From Paludibacteraceae bacterium (GTDB lineage: Bacteria > Bacteroidota > Bacteroidia > Bacteroidales > Paludibacteraceae): DNA of 47,475 bases. Numbering within the stretch: the first letter of the stretch is position 1; each line of letters starts with the position of its first letter. Where the stretch lies: positions 1-47,475 of the forward strand of contig JAEDGZ010000015.1 of the NCBI GenBank assembly GCA_016297215.1. Reading direction: 5' to 3'. Both the position numbers and the translations under genes were made by a program. The notes under the pieces are model-generated. The model ran no database searches and was not told the DNA's origin. It worked only from the letters and a program-made list of their open reading frames with translations. This document shows, piece by piece, positions 1 through 13,013 of the stretch.

Positions 1-921
1 AAGAACATGGTAACCGGTGCTGCTCAGATGGACGGTGCTATCATCGTAGTTGCTGCTACCGATGGTCCTATGCCCCAGACCCGTGAGCACATCCTGCTCG
101 CTCGTCAGGTGAACGTTCCCCGCTTGGTTGTCTTCATGAACAAGTGCGATATGGTGGACGACGCTGAGATGCTCGACCTCGTTGAGATGGAAATGCGTGA
201 ACTCCTTTCGTTCTACGAGTTTGATGGCGACAACACGCCTATCATCCGCGGCTCTGCACTCGGTGCATTGAACGGTGTGGCTGAATGGGAAGACAAGGTA
301 ATGGAACTGATGGATGCTGTTGACAACTGGATTCAACTTCCTCCGCGTGCCGTTGACAAACCTTTCTTGATGCCTGTTGAGGACGTATTCTCTATCACCG
401 GTCGTGGTACTGTGGCTACCGGTCGTATTGAGACGGGCATCGTAAAAGTAGGTGATGAGGTTCAACTTATCGGTCTCGGTGCAGAGGGCAAGAAGTCTGT
501 TGTAACCGGCGTTGAGATGTTCCGTAAGCTCCTCGACCAAGGTGAGGCTGGTGATAACGTAGGTCTGCTCCTCCGTGGTATCGACAAAGACGAAGTTCGT
601 CGTGGTATGGTGCTCACTCACCCGGGTGTTGTTAAACCTTACAGCGAGTTCAAGGCTTCTGTTTATATCTTGAAGAAAGAGGAAGGTGGTCGTCACACTC
701 CGTTCCACAACCACTATCGTCCTCAGTTCTACATCCGTACCATGGACGTTACCGGTGAGATTACTCTCCCCGAAGGAACTGAGATGGTAATGCCGGGCGA
801 TAACCTCGAGATCCAAGTGAAACTGATCTATCCGGTAGCTTGCTCCGAAGGTCTCCGTTTCGCAATCCGTGAGGGTGGTCGTACCGTAGGTTCCGGCCAA
901 ATCACCAAACTGATTGACTAA
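1..921 (+). CDS. tuf: Elongation factor Tu, 3' part (5' end outside window)
   Basis: Delivers aminoacyl-tRNA to the ribosome as a GTPase. The window opens inside the G domain, at the stretch following the DCPGH loop, so roughly the first 90–100 residues lie upstream of base 1. Visible are the G4 motif NKCD, the end of the G domain, then the domain 2 stretch with GRGTVATGRIE, and domain 3 ending in GRTVGSGQITKLID, a normal EF-Tu C-terminus. The frame is open from base 1 to the TAA at 919–921. A strong hairpin and tRNA-Trp follow directly, the usual Bacteroidota order tuf–trpT–secE–nusG. The identification is certain; only the truncation by the window edge limits it. Confidence 0.98.
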   Translation, partial: KNMVTGAAQMDGAIIVVAATDGPMPQTREHILLARQVNVPRLVVFMNKCDMVDDAEMLDLVEMEMRELLSFYEFDGDNTPIIRGSALGALNGVAEWEDKVMELMDAVDNWIQLPPRAVDKPFLMPVEDVFSITGRGTVATGRIETGIVKVGDEVQLIGLGAEGKKSVVTGVEMFRKLLDQGEAGDNVGLLLRGIDKDEVRRGMVLTHPGVVKPYSEFKASVYILKKEEGGRHTPFHNHYRPQFYIRTMDVTGEITLPEGTEMVMPGDNLEIQVKLIYPVACSEGLRFAIREGGRTVGSGQITKLID

Positions 922-948
922 TCACTTAGCCTAATTGGTTTACACTCC

Positions 949-983
949 ATAAATTTTTGGGGCGTTGAGCCCCAAAAATTTAT
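949..983 (+). terminator. Perfect 15-bp hairpin between tuf and tRNA-Trp
   Basis: The arms 949–963 and 969–983 are perfectly complementary over 15 bp with a 5-nt loop; the stem has a GGGGC/GCCCC top and an A/T-rich base. It ends one base before tRNA-Trp. It lacks a separate U-tract, although the lower stem is itself T-rich, so it may be a partial terminator for tuf or an RNA-processing stem that frees the tRNA 5' end. Which of these applies cannot be decided from sequence. Confidence 0.6.
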
Positions 984-1054
984 ACGGAAGTCCTCCAATG
1001 GTAGGAGAGCGGTCTCCAAAACCGTTAATGTGGGTTCGATTCCTGCCTTCCGTG
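984..1054 (+). tRNA. trpT: tRNA-Trp (CCA anticodon)
   Basis: A full cloverleaf can be drawn: acceptor ACGGAAG pairs with CTTCCGT, the anticodon stem GCGGT/ACCGT holds the loop CTCCAAA with anticodon CCA, and the T arm has loop TTCGATT. The discriminator base is G. The CCA tail is not encoded. It lies between tuf and secE, its usual position in Bacteroidota. Confidence 0.95.
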
Positions 1055-1137
1055 CTTGTTACATTCCATAGCTTCCAATCTGACTTTGACCAACGTGTCA
1101 GAGCCGGATTGTCGCTGTGAAAAGGAATACCGGGTGC

Positions 1138-1155
1138 GCAGGCGTCCTCGCCTGC
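1138..1155. repeat. Dispersed palindrome, GCAGGCG–CGCCTGC family
   Basis: A 7-bp perfect inverted repeat around TCCT, followed by CTAAA. Related copies, some degenerate, occur at 12644–12660, 12759–12771, 12813–12824, 12935–12950, 23664–23682, 23844–23880, 25966–25982, 40060–40077 and 40204–40226. All copies seen are intergenic. Confidence 0.8.
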
Positions 1156-1201
1156 TAAAATAATAAAAGGAAAATAACGAACAATAAAGAATCTACTCAA
1201 T

Positions 1202-1390
1202 ATGAAACTTGTAGAGAATATCAAAGAATCGTACAACGAGCTGGTGCATAAGACCAGTTGGCCAACTCGCAAAGAGTTGTCCCAAAGCGCAGTGGTAGTA
1301 TTAGTTGCTTCCATTATCCTATCACTCGTAGTCTGGGCTATGGACTGGTGCTTTGAGTCCATCATGAGTTTTGTTTACGGCCTCTTCTAA
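1202..1390 (+). CDS. secE: Preprotein translocase subunit SecE
   Basis: Small essential subunit of the SecYEG channel in the inner membrane. The 62-residue product has the short single-helix form of SecE: an amphipathic N-terminal part with the conserved HKTSWPTRKEL segment at about residues 17–27, then one hydrophobic membrane helix (about residues 29–48) and a short tail. The ATG follows an A-rich leader with no clear Shine–Dalgarno, usual for this phylum. It sits between tRNA-Trp and nusG, the conserved secE–nusG pair, and is probably cotranscribed with nusG and the ribosomal protein genes. Confidence 0.95.
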   Translation: MKLVENIKESYNELVHKTSWPTRKELSQSAVVVLVASIILSLVVWAMDWCFESIMSFVYGLF

Positions 1391-1392
1391 TC

Positions 1393-1427
1393 AATCGTAA
1401 TTCGTAAATCGTTAATTCGTAAATTGG
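1393..1427. repeat. Heptanucleotide repeat (AATCGTA/ATTCGTA) between secE and nusG
   Basis: Successive units AATCGTA, ATTCGTA, AATCGTT and AATTCGTA fill almost the whole secE–nusG spacer, ending just before the nusG ATG. The same iterated heptamer lies in frame inside argS at 24403–24430. Confidence 0.8.
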
Positions 1428-1430
1428 ATT

Positions 1431-1982
1431 ATGGCTGACAACAAATTCAAATGGTATGTGCTCCGCGCGATAAGCGGAAAAGAGAACAAAGTGAAAGAGT
1501 ACATCGAAGGTGCACTCGTTACTTCCACTCTTTTCAAGGAGTATGTGTCGCAGGTACTCATTCCCACCGAGAAAGTAGTGGCTCAGCGTGGCGGTAAGCG
1601 CATCATCAAAGAGCGCAACATCCTGCCGGGCTACGTCCTCGTGGAGTGTAACCTCTGCGACGAGTGCTATCCTCTCTTGCGCAACATCCCCAATGTCTTG
1701 GGATTCCTCTCCGAGGGCAAGAGCAGCATCAAACCTGCTCCCGTTTCTCAGGCAGAAGTCAACAAACTCATTGGTGAGGTGGATGCTCCTGAGGTGGAGT
1801 TGCAACTCGAGGATGTGTATTTCGAAGGCGAGAAAGTGAAGGTTACCGACGGACCGTTCAACGGATTCACAGGTGTCGTTCAAGAGGTCGCTCAAGACAA
1901 ACACAAACTCAAAGTCGTGGTTACTATCTTTGACCGCCAGACCCCTCTGGAACTCGGTTTCAATCAGGTAGAAAAAGAGTAG
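1431..1982 (+). CDS. nusG: Transcription termination/antitermination protein NusG
   Basis: Binds RNA polymerase and couples it to Rho or the ribosome. The 183-residue protein has an N-terminal NGN domain beginning KWYVLRAISGKENKVKEYIE and containing the LPGYVLVE segment typical of NusG. The C-terminal KOW domain (from about residue 125) begins VKVTDGPFNGFTGVV, the standard KOW signature. Length and order are normal. The ATG at 1431 lies right after the heptamer repeat that fills the secE–nusG spacer, so the repeat must be part of the nusG translation-initiation region. It lies in the secE–nusG–rplKAJL–rpoBC cluster. Confidence 0.97.
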   Translation: MADNKFKWYVLRAISGKENKVKEYIEGALVTSTLFKEYVSQVLIPTEKVVAQRGGKRIIKERNILPGYVLVECNLCDECYPLLRNIPNVLGFLSEGKSSIKPAPVSQAEVNKLIGEVDAPEVELQLEDVYFEGEKVKVTDGPFNGFTGVVQEVAQDKHKLKVVVTIFDRQTPLELGFNQVEKE

Positions 1983-1984
1983 GA

Positions 1985-2017
1985 GACTCGTTACGAGTCG
2001 TTGGACTACTCGGTAGT
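1985..2017 (+). promoter_or_regulatory. Two tandem small hairpins in nusG–rplK spacer
   Basis: GACTCG–TTA–CGAGTC (1985–1999) is followed at once by ACTAC–TCG–GTAGT (2005–2017). Both are perfect and lie in the leader of rplK-rplA, where feedback by ribosomal protein L1 is known in other bacteria. A role in L1 or L11 feedback is an inference from position only. Confidence 0.35.
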
Positions 2018-2053
2018 ATTAACTATTAAAACAGTAAAACACAACAATTAATT

Positions 2054-2476
2054 ATGGCTAAAGAAATTGCTGGTTTTATTAAACTCCAAATCAAGGGTGG
2101 CGCTGCCAATCCCGCTCCTCCCGTAGGTCCCGCGCTGGGTTCTAAGGGTGTGAACATCATGGAGTTTTGTAAACAATTCAATGCCAGAACACAGGACAAA
2201 GCAGGCAAAGTGCTTCCTGTTGTCATCACAGTTTACTCCGACAAGTCGTTTGAGTTCATCGTTAAGACTCCTCCCGTAGCAATCCAATTGCTCGAGGCTG
2301 CTAAGGTAAAAAGCGGTTCGGCGCAGCCCAACCGTAACAAGGTGGCTTCTATCACGGCAGAACAATGCCGTCAGATAGCAGAGGACAAGATGGTTGACTT
2401 GAACTGCTTCACCGTTGAAAGCGCAGAATCGATGGTACGTGGTACCGCGCGCAGTATGGGTATTACCGTTAAATAA
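2054..2476 (+). CDS. rplK: 50S ribosomal protein L11
   Basis: Part of the GTPase-associated centre on 23S rRNA. The 140-residue protein has the N-terminal proline-rich L11 signature with PAPPVGPALG at residues 18–27 and GVNIMEFCKQFN next to it. The C-terminal rRNA-binding domain ends in ESAESMVRGTARSMGITV, as expected. Length is normal. The ATG sits after an A-rich leader. rplA follows after 19 bp, the classical L11 operon order; the paired hairpins upstream could mediate feedback. Confidence 0.97.
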   Translation: MAKEIAGFIKLQIKGGAANPAPPVGPALGSKGVNIMEFCKQFNARTQDKAGKVLPVVITVYSDKSFEFIVKTPPVAIQLLEAAKVKSGSAQPNRNKVASITAEQCRQIAEDKMVDLNCFTVESAESMVRGTARSMGITVK

Positions 2477-2495
2477 TTAAACTTCAATCACTATT

Positions 2496-3188
2496 ATGGC
2501 AAAGTTGACAAAAAAACAGAAAATTGCTGCTGAGAAGATTGAGGCAGGTAAACTCTATTCGCTCGCAGAAGCAGCTGCTCTCGTAAAAGAGATCACTACC
2601 ACTAAATTCGATGCCAGCGTAGATATCGATGTTCGCCTCGGTGTTGATCCCCGTAAGGCTAACCAGATGGTGCGCGGCGTAGTTTCGCTCCCCAACGGTA
2701 CAGGTAAGACCGTGCGTGTTCTTGCATTGTGTACTCCCGACCAAGAGGCTGCTGCCAAAGAGGCTGGCGCCGACTACGTAGGTTTGGATGAGTATATCGA
2801 GAAAATCAAAGGTGGATGGACCGACGTGGATGTTATCATCACCATGCCGCAAATCATGGGTAAAATTGGTGCCCTTGGTCGCGTGCTCGGTCCCCGTGGC
2901 TTGATGCCTAACCCCAAGAGCGGTACCGTTACCATGGACGTGGCAAAGGCCGTTAAAGAGGTAAAGCAAGGTAAGATTGACTTCAAGGTAGATAAGTTCG
3001 GTATCGTACACACTTCTATCGGTAAAGTATCTTTCTCTGCTGAGGCTATCGCCGAGAACGCCCGCGAGTTTATCGACACCGTCATCAAACTCAAACCTGC
3101 GGTTTCTAAGGGTGAATACATCAAGAGCATTTATCTTTCCAGCACCATGAGTCAAGGTATCAAGGTGGATACCAAATCGATTGGTTAA
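2496..3188 (+). CDS. rplA: 50S ribosomal protein L1
   Basis: Forms the L1 stalk and can act as translational repressor of its own operon. The 230-residue protein contains RVLGPRGLMPNPKSGTV at about residues 128–144, the family signature, in a normal-length two-domain L1. It starts 19 bp after rplK. Its TAA at 3186–3188 lies 37 bp before the chosen rplJ start. No oddities. Confidence 0.97.
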   Translation: MAKLTKKQKIAAEKIEAGKLYSLAEAAALVKEITTTKFDASVDIDVRLGVDPRKANQMVRGVVSLPNGTGKTVRVLALCTPDQEAAAKEAGADYVGLDEYIEKIKGGWTDVDVIITMPQIMGKIGALGRVLGPRGLMPNPKSGTVTMDVAKAVKEVKQGKIDFKVDKFGIVHTSIGKVSFSAEAIAENAREFIDTVIKLKPAVSKGEYIKSIYLSSTMSQGIKVDTKSIG

Positions 3189-3225
3189 TCCCCCTAATGG
3201 TAAAACCCCTTATTATTTTGAGACA

Positions 3226-3756
3226 ATGAAAAAGGAAGATAAAAACGCGATTATCGTTGCTTTGCAAGAGCAACTCAGTGAGTACCAACACTTCTACATT
3301 ACCAACATCGAAGGTCTGAACGCAGAGAAGACCAGCGCACTGCGCCGCCTCTGCTTCAAGAGCGACGTGAAACTGTTGGTGGCTAAGAACACCTTGCTGC
3401 AAAAGGCATTGGAGGCTAAGGGTATTGATGAGCAAATCTTCGCTGCGCTGAAAGGCAATACGGCGTTGATGCTGACCAATACCGGCAATGCTCCCGCTAA
3501 ACTCATCAAGGAGTTCACCAAAGGCGACAAGACCGGTGAGGCTAAACCTCAACTCAAAGCCGCTTATGTAGAAGAGACAGTTTACGTAGGTGCTCAGAAC
3601 TTGGATTTCCTCGCAACCATCAAGAGCAAGAACGAACTTATCGCAGATCTCGTTGCCCTGTTGCAATCGCCTGCTAAGAACGTTGTTTCCGCTCTCCAAT
3701 CGGGTGCTACTACCATCCACGGTGTCCTCCAGACGCTGGGTGAACGCGCTGAGTAA
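3226..3756 (+). CDS. rplJ: 50S ribosomal protein L10
   Basis: L10 anchors L7/L12 dimers to the ribosome stalk base. The frame is open further upstream with a possible TTG at 3181, but the ATG at 3226 gives MKKEDKN, matching the expected L10 N-terminus, and avoids overlap with rplA, so I take 176 residues. Visible family features are AEKTSALRR, the conserved VAKNTLLQKAL segment and a helical C-terminal tail for L7/L12 binding. It is followed by rplL after a 90-bp spacer with a small hairpin, the usual rplJL arrangement. Confidence 0.95.
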   Translation: MKKEDKNAIIVALQEQLSEYQHFYITNIEGLNAEKTSALRRLCFKSDVKLLVAKNTLLQKALEAKGIDEQIFAALKGNTALMLTNTGNAPAKLIKEFTKGDKTGEAKPQLKAAYVEETVYVGAQNLDFLATIKSKNELIADLVALLQSPAKNVVSALQSGATTIHGVLQTLGERAE

Positions 3757-3785
3757 TTCAGCATAAATCAAAAAAACAAAACAAT

Positions 3786-3803
3786 GGGGCTATAGAGAGC
3801 CCC
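3786..3803 (+). promoter_or_regulatory. GGGGCT–AGCCCC hairpin in rplJ–rplL spacer
   Basis: A perfect 6-bp stem with a 6-nt loop lies 43 bases before the rplL ATG. It could stabilise the mRNA or tune rplL expression relative to rplJ. There is no U-tract, so it is not a terminator. Confidence 0.4.
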
Positions 3804-3846
3804 AAACCAACAAACATTAAAATAACATCTAAAAAATTATAAGACA

Positions 3847-4224
3847 ATGGCAGATCTGAAAGCTTTTGCTGAACAATTGGTAAACCTTACTGTAAAGGAA
3901 GTTAACGAACTCGCTCAAATCCTGAAGGACGAGTATGGTATTGAACCCGCTGCTGCTGCAGTTGCAGTGGCTGCTGCTCCCGCTGCTGGTGAGGCTGCTG
4001 CCGCTGAGGAGAAGACCTCTTTCGACGTAGTACTGAAGAACGCAGGTGCACAGAAACTGCAAGTAGTAAAGGCAGTGAAAGAGCAAACCGGTCTTGGCTT
4101 GAAAGAGGCTAAGGACATCGTTGACGCTGCTCCTGCAACCGTAAAAGAGGGTCTTGACAAGGCTTCCGCTGAGGCGCTGAAGAAGGCTCTCGAAGAGGTA
4201 GGTGCTGAGGTAGAACTCAAGTAA
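3847..4224 (+). CDS. rplL: 50S ribosomal protein L7/L12
   Basis: The multi-copy acidic stalk protein that recruits translation factors. The 125-residue product has the N-terminal dimerisation helices, an Ala/Glu-rich hinge at about residues 37–57 and the C-terminal domain with the signature KLQVVKAVKEQTGLGLKEAK at about 75–94. Length is normal. A rho-independent type hairpin follows at 4266–4302 before rpoB. Confidence 0.97.
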   Translation: MADLKAFAEQLVNLTVKEVNELAQILKDEYGIEPAAAAVAVAAAPAAGEAAAAEEKTSFDVVLKNAGAQKLQVVKAVKEQTGLGLKEAKDIVDAAPATVKEGLDKASAEALKKALEEVGAEVELK

Positions 4225-4265
4225 TAACCTCCCCGAAATTACCGTACCACACTCGCTGTGGTAAC

Positions 4266-4302
4266 AGGTTTAGACCCCTGAAAAGGGGGTCTAAACCTTT
4301 TT
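4266..4302 (+). terminator. Hairpin with U-tract between rplL and rpoB (attenuator)
   Basis: AGGTTTAGACCCC (4266–4278) pairs with GGGGTCTAAACCT (4286–4298) around a 7-nt loop and runs into TTTTT. It lies 160 bp before rpoB with no recognisable promoter in between, so it probably works as a partial terminator that lowers rpoBC relative to ribosomal protein mRNA, as the rplL–rpoB attenuator does in enteric bacteria. That role is inferred. Confidence 0.8.
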
Positions 4303-4462
4303 CTCTGAAAAAAGGAAAATAGTAAAAATAACTGAATCTTTGGTAAATCGACATGGGTATTTGTTAATAGAATATAAAATTGCATACCCGCATATTTAGG
4401 TGTAAATAATTTATTACCAACAGTTTGCTACTATTATAACAATAAACCATATAGAAAATTAC

Positions 4463-7400
4463 ATGGCTACAACAAATCAATCGAAGAGAGTCAACTTCTC
4501 GCGCATGCAGAAACACATGCCTTACCCTGACTTTCTGGACATTCAGTTGAAGTCCTTCCACGACTTTGTGCAGATGGATTCCACGCCGGAGCAACGTCGC
4601 CACGAAGGACTGTTCAAAGTGTTCAATGAGAATTTCCCTATTAACGACACCCGCAACAGTTTCACGCTGGCGTTCCTTGACTACGAGGTGGACCATCCCC
4701 GCTACACCATCGAGGAGTGTATCAAGCGCGGTCTGACCTACTCGGTACCTTTGAAAGCCAAACTGCGTCTGAGTTGCGAAGACCCCGACCACGAGGATTT
4801 CGATACCGTGGTATCGGATGTCTATCTCGGCACTATCCCTTACATGACCCCGAAGGGCACGTTTGTGATCAATGGCGCTGAGCGCGTGGTAGTAAGCCAG
4901 TTGCACCGCTCCCCGGGTGTGTTCTTCGGTACGAGCATGCACTCCAACGGCACCAAACTCTACTCCGCGCGTATCATCCCCTTCCGAGGCTCGTGGATTG
5001 AGTTCGCTACGGATATCAACAAGGTGATGTATGCCTACATCGACCGTAAGAAGAAATTGCCCGTAACCACGCTGCTTCGCGCCATCGGATTCGAGTCTGA
5101 CCGCGACATCTTGAGTTGCTTCGACTTGGCAGAAGAGGTGAAGTGCAATCGCACAGACTTGGAGGCTTGCCTCGGTCGACGCTTGGCAGGATATGTGATG
5201 AAACCCACGTTGGAGGACTTCGTGGATGAGGATACGGGTGAGGTTTCGTCCATCGAACGTAATGAGATTGTGGTAGAGCGCGAGGCGGAACTGACGCCGG
5301 AAGTGATTGATATCATCCTCGAGTCGGGTAGCAAGACCGTGCTTCTGCACAAAGACGAGAACCGCGAGAGCGACTACTCGATTATCTTCAATACCCTGCA
5401 GAAGGACCCCGCCAAGACCGAGAAAGAGGCGGTGCTCTATATCTATCGCCAGTTGCGCAACGCAGAACCTGCCGACGACGCTACGGCACGAGAGATGATC
5501 CAAAACCTCTTCTTCTCGCAGAAACGCTACGATTTGGGCGACGTGGGACGCTATCGAATCAACCGCAAGTTGAACATGTCGATTCCCGACGATGTGCGTG
5601 TGCTGACCAAAGAGGACATCATTGAGATTATCAAGTACTTGGTGGAGTTGATTAACAGCAACGCCGAGGTGGACGATATCGACCACTTGTCTAACCGCCG
5701 TGTGCGCACCGTGGGTGAGCAACTCTACAACCAGTTCGGCGTAGGTTTGGCGCGTATGGCTCGCACCGTGCGTGAGCGTATGAACGTGCGCGACAACGAG
5801 GTGTTCACGCCTACCGACCTTATCAATGCGAAGTCCATCTCTTCGATTATCAATTCCTACTTCGGTACGAATGCGTTGTCGCAGTTTATGGACCAGCAGA
5901 ACCCGCTGGCGGAGATCACGCACAAGCGCCGTATGTCTGCCCTCGGTCCCGGCGGTTTGAGCCGCGACCGTGCAGGCTTCGAGGTGCGCGACGTGCACTA
6001 TACGCACTACGGTCGTCTCTGTCCTATCGAGACGCCGGAAGGTCCGAACATCGGTCTTATCTCCTCGCTCTGTATCTATGCGAAAATCAACGACCTCGGC
6101 TTCATCGAGACTCCTTACCGCTTGGCAAAAGACGGTGTAGTGGATTTGGACAACGACCATATCCAGTACTTCAGCGCGGAGGACGAGGAAGAGAAGACGG
6201 TGGCACAAGGTAACGCGCCGCTGGATGAGAATGGTAAGTTCATCCGCACGAAGGTTAAATCGCGTTTAGGTGCAGACTTCCCTGTTGTAGCCCCGAGTGA
6301 GGTGGATTTGATGGACGTGGCTCCGTGCCAGATTGCATCGGTGGCTGCTGCATTGATTCCTTTCTTGGAGCACGACGATGCCCACCGTGCGTTGATGGGT
6401 TCGAACATGATGCGCCAGGCAGTTCCTTTGATTACGAGCGAGGCACCTATCGTAGGTACCGGTATAGAAGACCAGTTGGTGGAAGACAGCCGCACGCAGA
6501 TTATGGCGGAGGGTGCCGGCACGGTAACGTATGTGGATGCCGACAAGATTGTCATCAACTACGACCGCGATGAGGAGCAGGAATTTATCTCCTTTGAGTC
6601 CTCTGAGGTTACCTACAAACTGCCGAAGTTTGAGAAGACCAACCAGAACACCACCATCGACCTACACCCGCTGGTACGCAAAGGCGACCGCGTAGAGCAG
6701 GGACAAATCCTTACCGAGGGCTACGCTACGCAAGGCGGCGAGTTGGCGCTGGGTAAGAACCTGAAGGTAGCATATATTCCTTGGAAGGGTTACAACTACG
6801 AGGATGCCATCGTATTGAGCGAGCGTATCGTGCGCGAGGATATGTACACCTCGGTGCACGTGGTAGAGCAACTGCTTGAGGTGCGCGAGACCAAGCGCGG
6901 TATGGAGGAGTTCACCGCCGACATCCCGAACATCAGCGAGGACGCAACGAAAGACCTCGACGAGAACGGTATCATTCGTGTAGGTGCGCATATCAACCCG
7001 GGCGATATCCTCGTGGGTAAGATTACCCCGAAGGGAGAGAGCGACCCGTCGCCGGAGGAGAAACTGCTGAAAGCCATCTTCGGCGACAAGGCTGGCGACG
7101 TGAAGGACGCTTCGCTGAAGGCTACTCCGTCGTTGGACGGCGTGGTGATTGACCGCAAGTTGTACTCACGTGCAACCAAAGACCGCAAGCAGAAATTGGC
7201 TGACCGCGAGACCTTGGCGCAGATGGATGCGAAGTTCGAGGCAGAGAGCAAAGAACTGCGCGACCTGCTCATCAGCAAGTTGGCAGTCATCCTCAAGAAC
7301 CGCGAAGCCGTATCGGTGAAAGACAATGTCGGTACGGAGATTATCGCCAAGGGACAGCACTTCAGCAAGGAGCGTTTGGGCTTGATTGACTACCACTCCG

Positions 7401-8275
7401 TGATGTTGGAAGGTTGGACGAACGATGCCCACAAGAACGAACTGGTAGCACAGTGCGTGATGAACTACATCGCTAAGCACAAAGAGATGGATGCGCAGTT
7501 GAAACGCGACAAGTTCAACCTCACTATCGGCGACGAGTTGCCCAACGGTATCATCCAGATGGCGAAAGTCTATATCGCCAAACTGCGTAAGATTCGCGTG
7601 GGTGATAAGATGGCAGGTCGCCACGGTAACAAGGGTATCGTGTCGAAGATTGTGCGTGTGGAAGACATGCCGTTCTTGGCAGATGGTACGCCGGTGGATA
7701 TCGTGCTGAACCCGATGGGTGTGCCTTCTCGTATGAACATCGGTCAGATTTTCGAGGCTGTGCTCGGTTGGGCAGGTCAAGAGTTAGGCGTGAAGTTCGC
7801 TACTCCTATCTTCGACGGTTGTACGTTGGAGCAGTTGGATGAGTGGACGGACAAAGCCGGTCTGCCGCGCGCAGGTAAGACCCAGTTGTACGATGGTGAG
7901 ACGGGTGAGCCGTTTGACCAGATGGCAACGGTGGGTGTAACCTACTTCATGAAGTTAGGCCACATGGTGGACGACAAGATGCACGCGCGTTCCATCGGTC
8001 CGTATAGTCTCATCACGCAGCAACCGTTGGGCGGTAAGGCGCAGTTCGGTGGTCAGCGTTTCGGTGAGATGGAGGTATGGGCGCTGGAGGCACACGGCGC
8101 AGCACACACCTTGCAGGAGATACTGACCGTGAAGTCGGATGACGTAACCGGTCGTGCTCGCACCTACGAGGCTATCGTGAAAGGCGAGAACTTCCCGACA
8201 CCGGGTCTGCCCGAGTCGCTCAACGTCTTGCTCCACGAGTTGCAAGGTTTAGGACTTTCTATCACAATGGAATAA
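4463..8275 (+). CDS. rpoB: DNA-directed RNA polymerase subunit beta
   Basis: The 1270-residue beta subunit of RNA polymerase. The rifampicin-pocket segment SQFMDQQNPLAEITHKRR followed by MSALGPGGLSRDRAG matches the susceptible consensus: the Gln, Asp, His, Arg and Ser positions known for resistance mutations are all wild type. Also visible are PIETPEGPNIGLI, the active-site DKMAGRHGNKG segment (about residues 1045–1055) and a C-terminus ending LHELQGLGLSITME. The ATG at 4463 follows a 238-bp leader with an attenuator-like hairpin. rpoC starts 24 bp after the stop, so the two are cotranscribed. Confidence 0.98.
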   Translation: MATTNQSKRVNFSRMQKHMPYPDFLDIQLKSFHDFVQMDSTPEQRRHEGLFKVFNENFPINDTRNSFTLAFLDYEVDHPRYTIEECIKRGLTYSVPLKAKLRLSCEDPDHEDFDTVVSDVYLGTIPYMTPKGTFVINGAERVVVSQLHRSPGVFFGTSMHSNGTKLYSARIIPFRGSWIEFATDINKVMYAYIDRKKKLPVTTLLRAIGFESDRDILSCFDLAEEVKCNRTDLEACLGRRLAGYVMKPTLEDFVDEDTGEVSSIERNEIVVEREAELTPEVIDIILESGSKTVLLHKDENRESDYSIIFNTLQKDPAKTEKEAVLYIYRQLRNAEPADDATAREMIQNLFFSQKRYDLGDVGRYRINRKLNMSIPDDVRVLTKEDIIEIIKYLVELINSNAEVDDIDHLSNRRVRTVGEQLYNQFGVGLARMARTVRERMNVRDNEVFTPTDLINAKSISSIINSYFGTNALSQFMDQQNPLAEITHKRRMSALGPGGLSRDRAGFEVRDVHYTHYGRLCPIETPEGPNIGLISSLCIYAKINDLGFIETPYRLAKDGVVDLDNDHIQYFSAEDEEEKTVAQGNAPLDENGKFIRTKVKSRLGADFPVVAPSEVDLMDVAPCQIASVAAALIPFLEHDDAHRALMGSNMMRQAVPLITSEAPIVGTGIEDQLVEDSRTQIMAEGAGTVTYVDADKIVINYDRDEEQEFISFESSEVTYKLPKFEKTNQNTTIDLHPLVRKGDRVEQGQILTEGYATQGGELALGKNLKVAYIPWKGYNYEDAIVLSERIVREDMYTSVHVVEQLLEVRETKRGMEEFTADIPNISEDATKDLDENGIIRVGAHINPGDILVGKITPKGESDPSPEEKLLKAIFGDKAGDVKDASLKATPSLDGVVIDRKLYSRATKDRKQKLADRETLAQMDAKFEAESKELRDLLISKLAVILKNREAVSVKDNVGTEIIAKGQHFSKERLGLIDYHSVMLEGWTNDAHKNELVAQCVMNYIAKHKEMDAQLKRDKFNLTIGDELPNGIIQMAKVYIAKLRKIRVGDKMAGRHGNKGIVSKIVRVEDMPFLADGTPVDIVLNPMGVPSRMNIGQIFEAVLGWAGQELGVKFATPIFDGCTLEQLDEWTDKAGLPRAGKTQLYDGETGEPFDQMATVGVTYFMKLGHMVDDKMHARSIGPYSLITQQPLGGKAQFGGQRFGEMEVWALEAHGAAHTLQEILTVKSDDVTGRARTYEAIVKGENFPTPGLPESLNVLLHELQGLGLSITME

Positions 8276-8299
8276 GAAATCTAAAAACATAAGATTTGT

Positions 8300-12631
<4,332 letters not shown>

Positions 12632-12692
12632 GCCACCGAGTGAGCAGGCGTCTCGCCTGCGGTGAAACAAGAGATACTTATTCGTAATAAAG

Positions 12693-12735
12693 AAGAAACC
12701 GCTTGACAATTCCGTTAGGTGGTTTCTTTTTGTTT
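12693..12735 (+). terminator. rpoC terminator
   Basis: AAGAAACC (12693–12700) pairs with GGTTTCTT (12721–12728), followed by TTTTGTTTT. The 20-nt loop is long for a rho-independent terminator, so efficiency may be modest. It is the only such structure after rpoC. Confidence 0.65.
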
Positions 12736-12874
12736 TCTCCTAACTATTATGCGCGTTAACGTCTCGCCTGCTAATGCGCAAATTGTCAATTGTCAAATTG
12801 TCACATATCCACGGCGTCTTCGCCTGTTTTATCAATGGTTTCGAAGAGCGGAATTTCGTATAAAAGGTAAAAGA

Positions 12875-12906
12875 TTTGGATATTTGAGAAAAAAGTAGTA
12901 CTTTTG
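12875..12906 (+). promoter_or_regulatory. Bacteroidota-type promoter for glycosyltransferase gene
   Basis: TTTG at 12875–12878 and TACTTTTG at 12899–12906 are separated by exactly 20 bp, matching the -33/-7 pattern of the primary sigma factor of this phylum. The transcription start would fall about 100 bases before the ATG at 13014. One degenerate GCAAGCGTCTCGCC repeat lies in the predicted 5' leader. Confidence 0.7.
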
Positions 12907-13013
12907 TCGTCAGAAATGGTAAACTAACGAAGATGCAAGCGTCTCGCCTGTGGTTGAATGACACAAAGTAATCCTTGTCGCTATAAATTCTACAAAGAAA
13001 TACTGATAAAATT

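Larger units (their letters stand above)
12632..13013. other. 382-bp gene-free spacer of repeats, terminator and promoter
   Basis: Between rpoC and the glycosyltransferase lie: a perfect GCAGGCG–TCT–CGCCTGC palindrome (12644–12660), the rpoC terminator, degenerate copies of the same palindrome (12759–12771, 12813–12824, 12935–12950), an iterated AATTGTC heptamer (12778–12805) and a promoter at 12875–12906. No convincing coding region is seen. Confidence 0.8.

Noticed and set aside
3181..3225. rplJ start at TTG 3181
   Set aside because: It overlaps rplA and adds 15 residues not typical of L10; the ATG at 3226 matches the family.
4303..4462. A promoter directly upstream of rpoB
   Set aside because: AATCTTTG near 4332 lacks a TTTG-like box at 20 bp, so rpoB is taken to be read through the attenuator.
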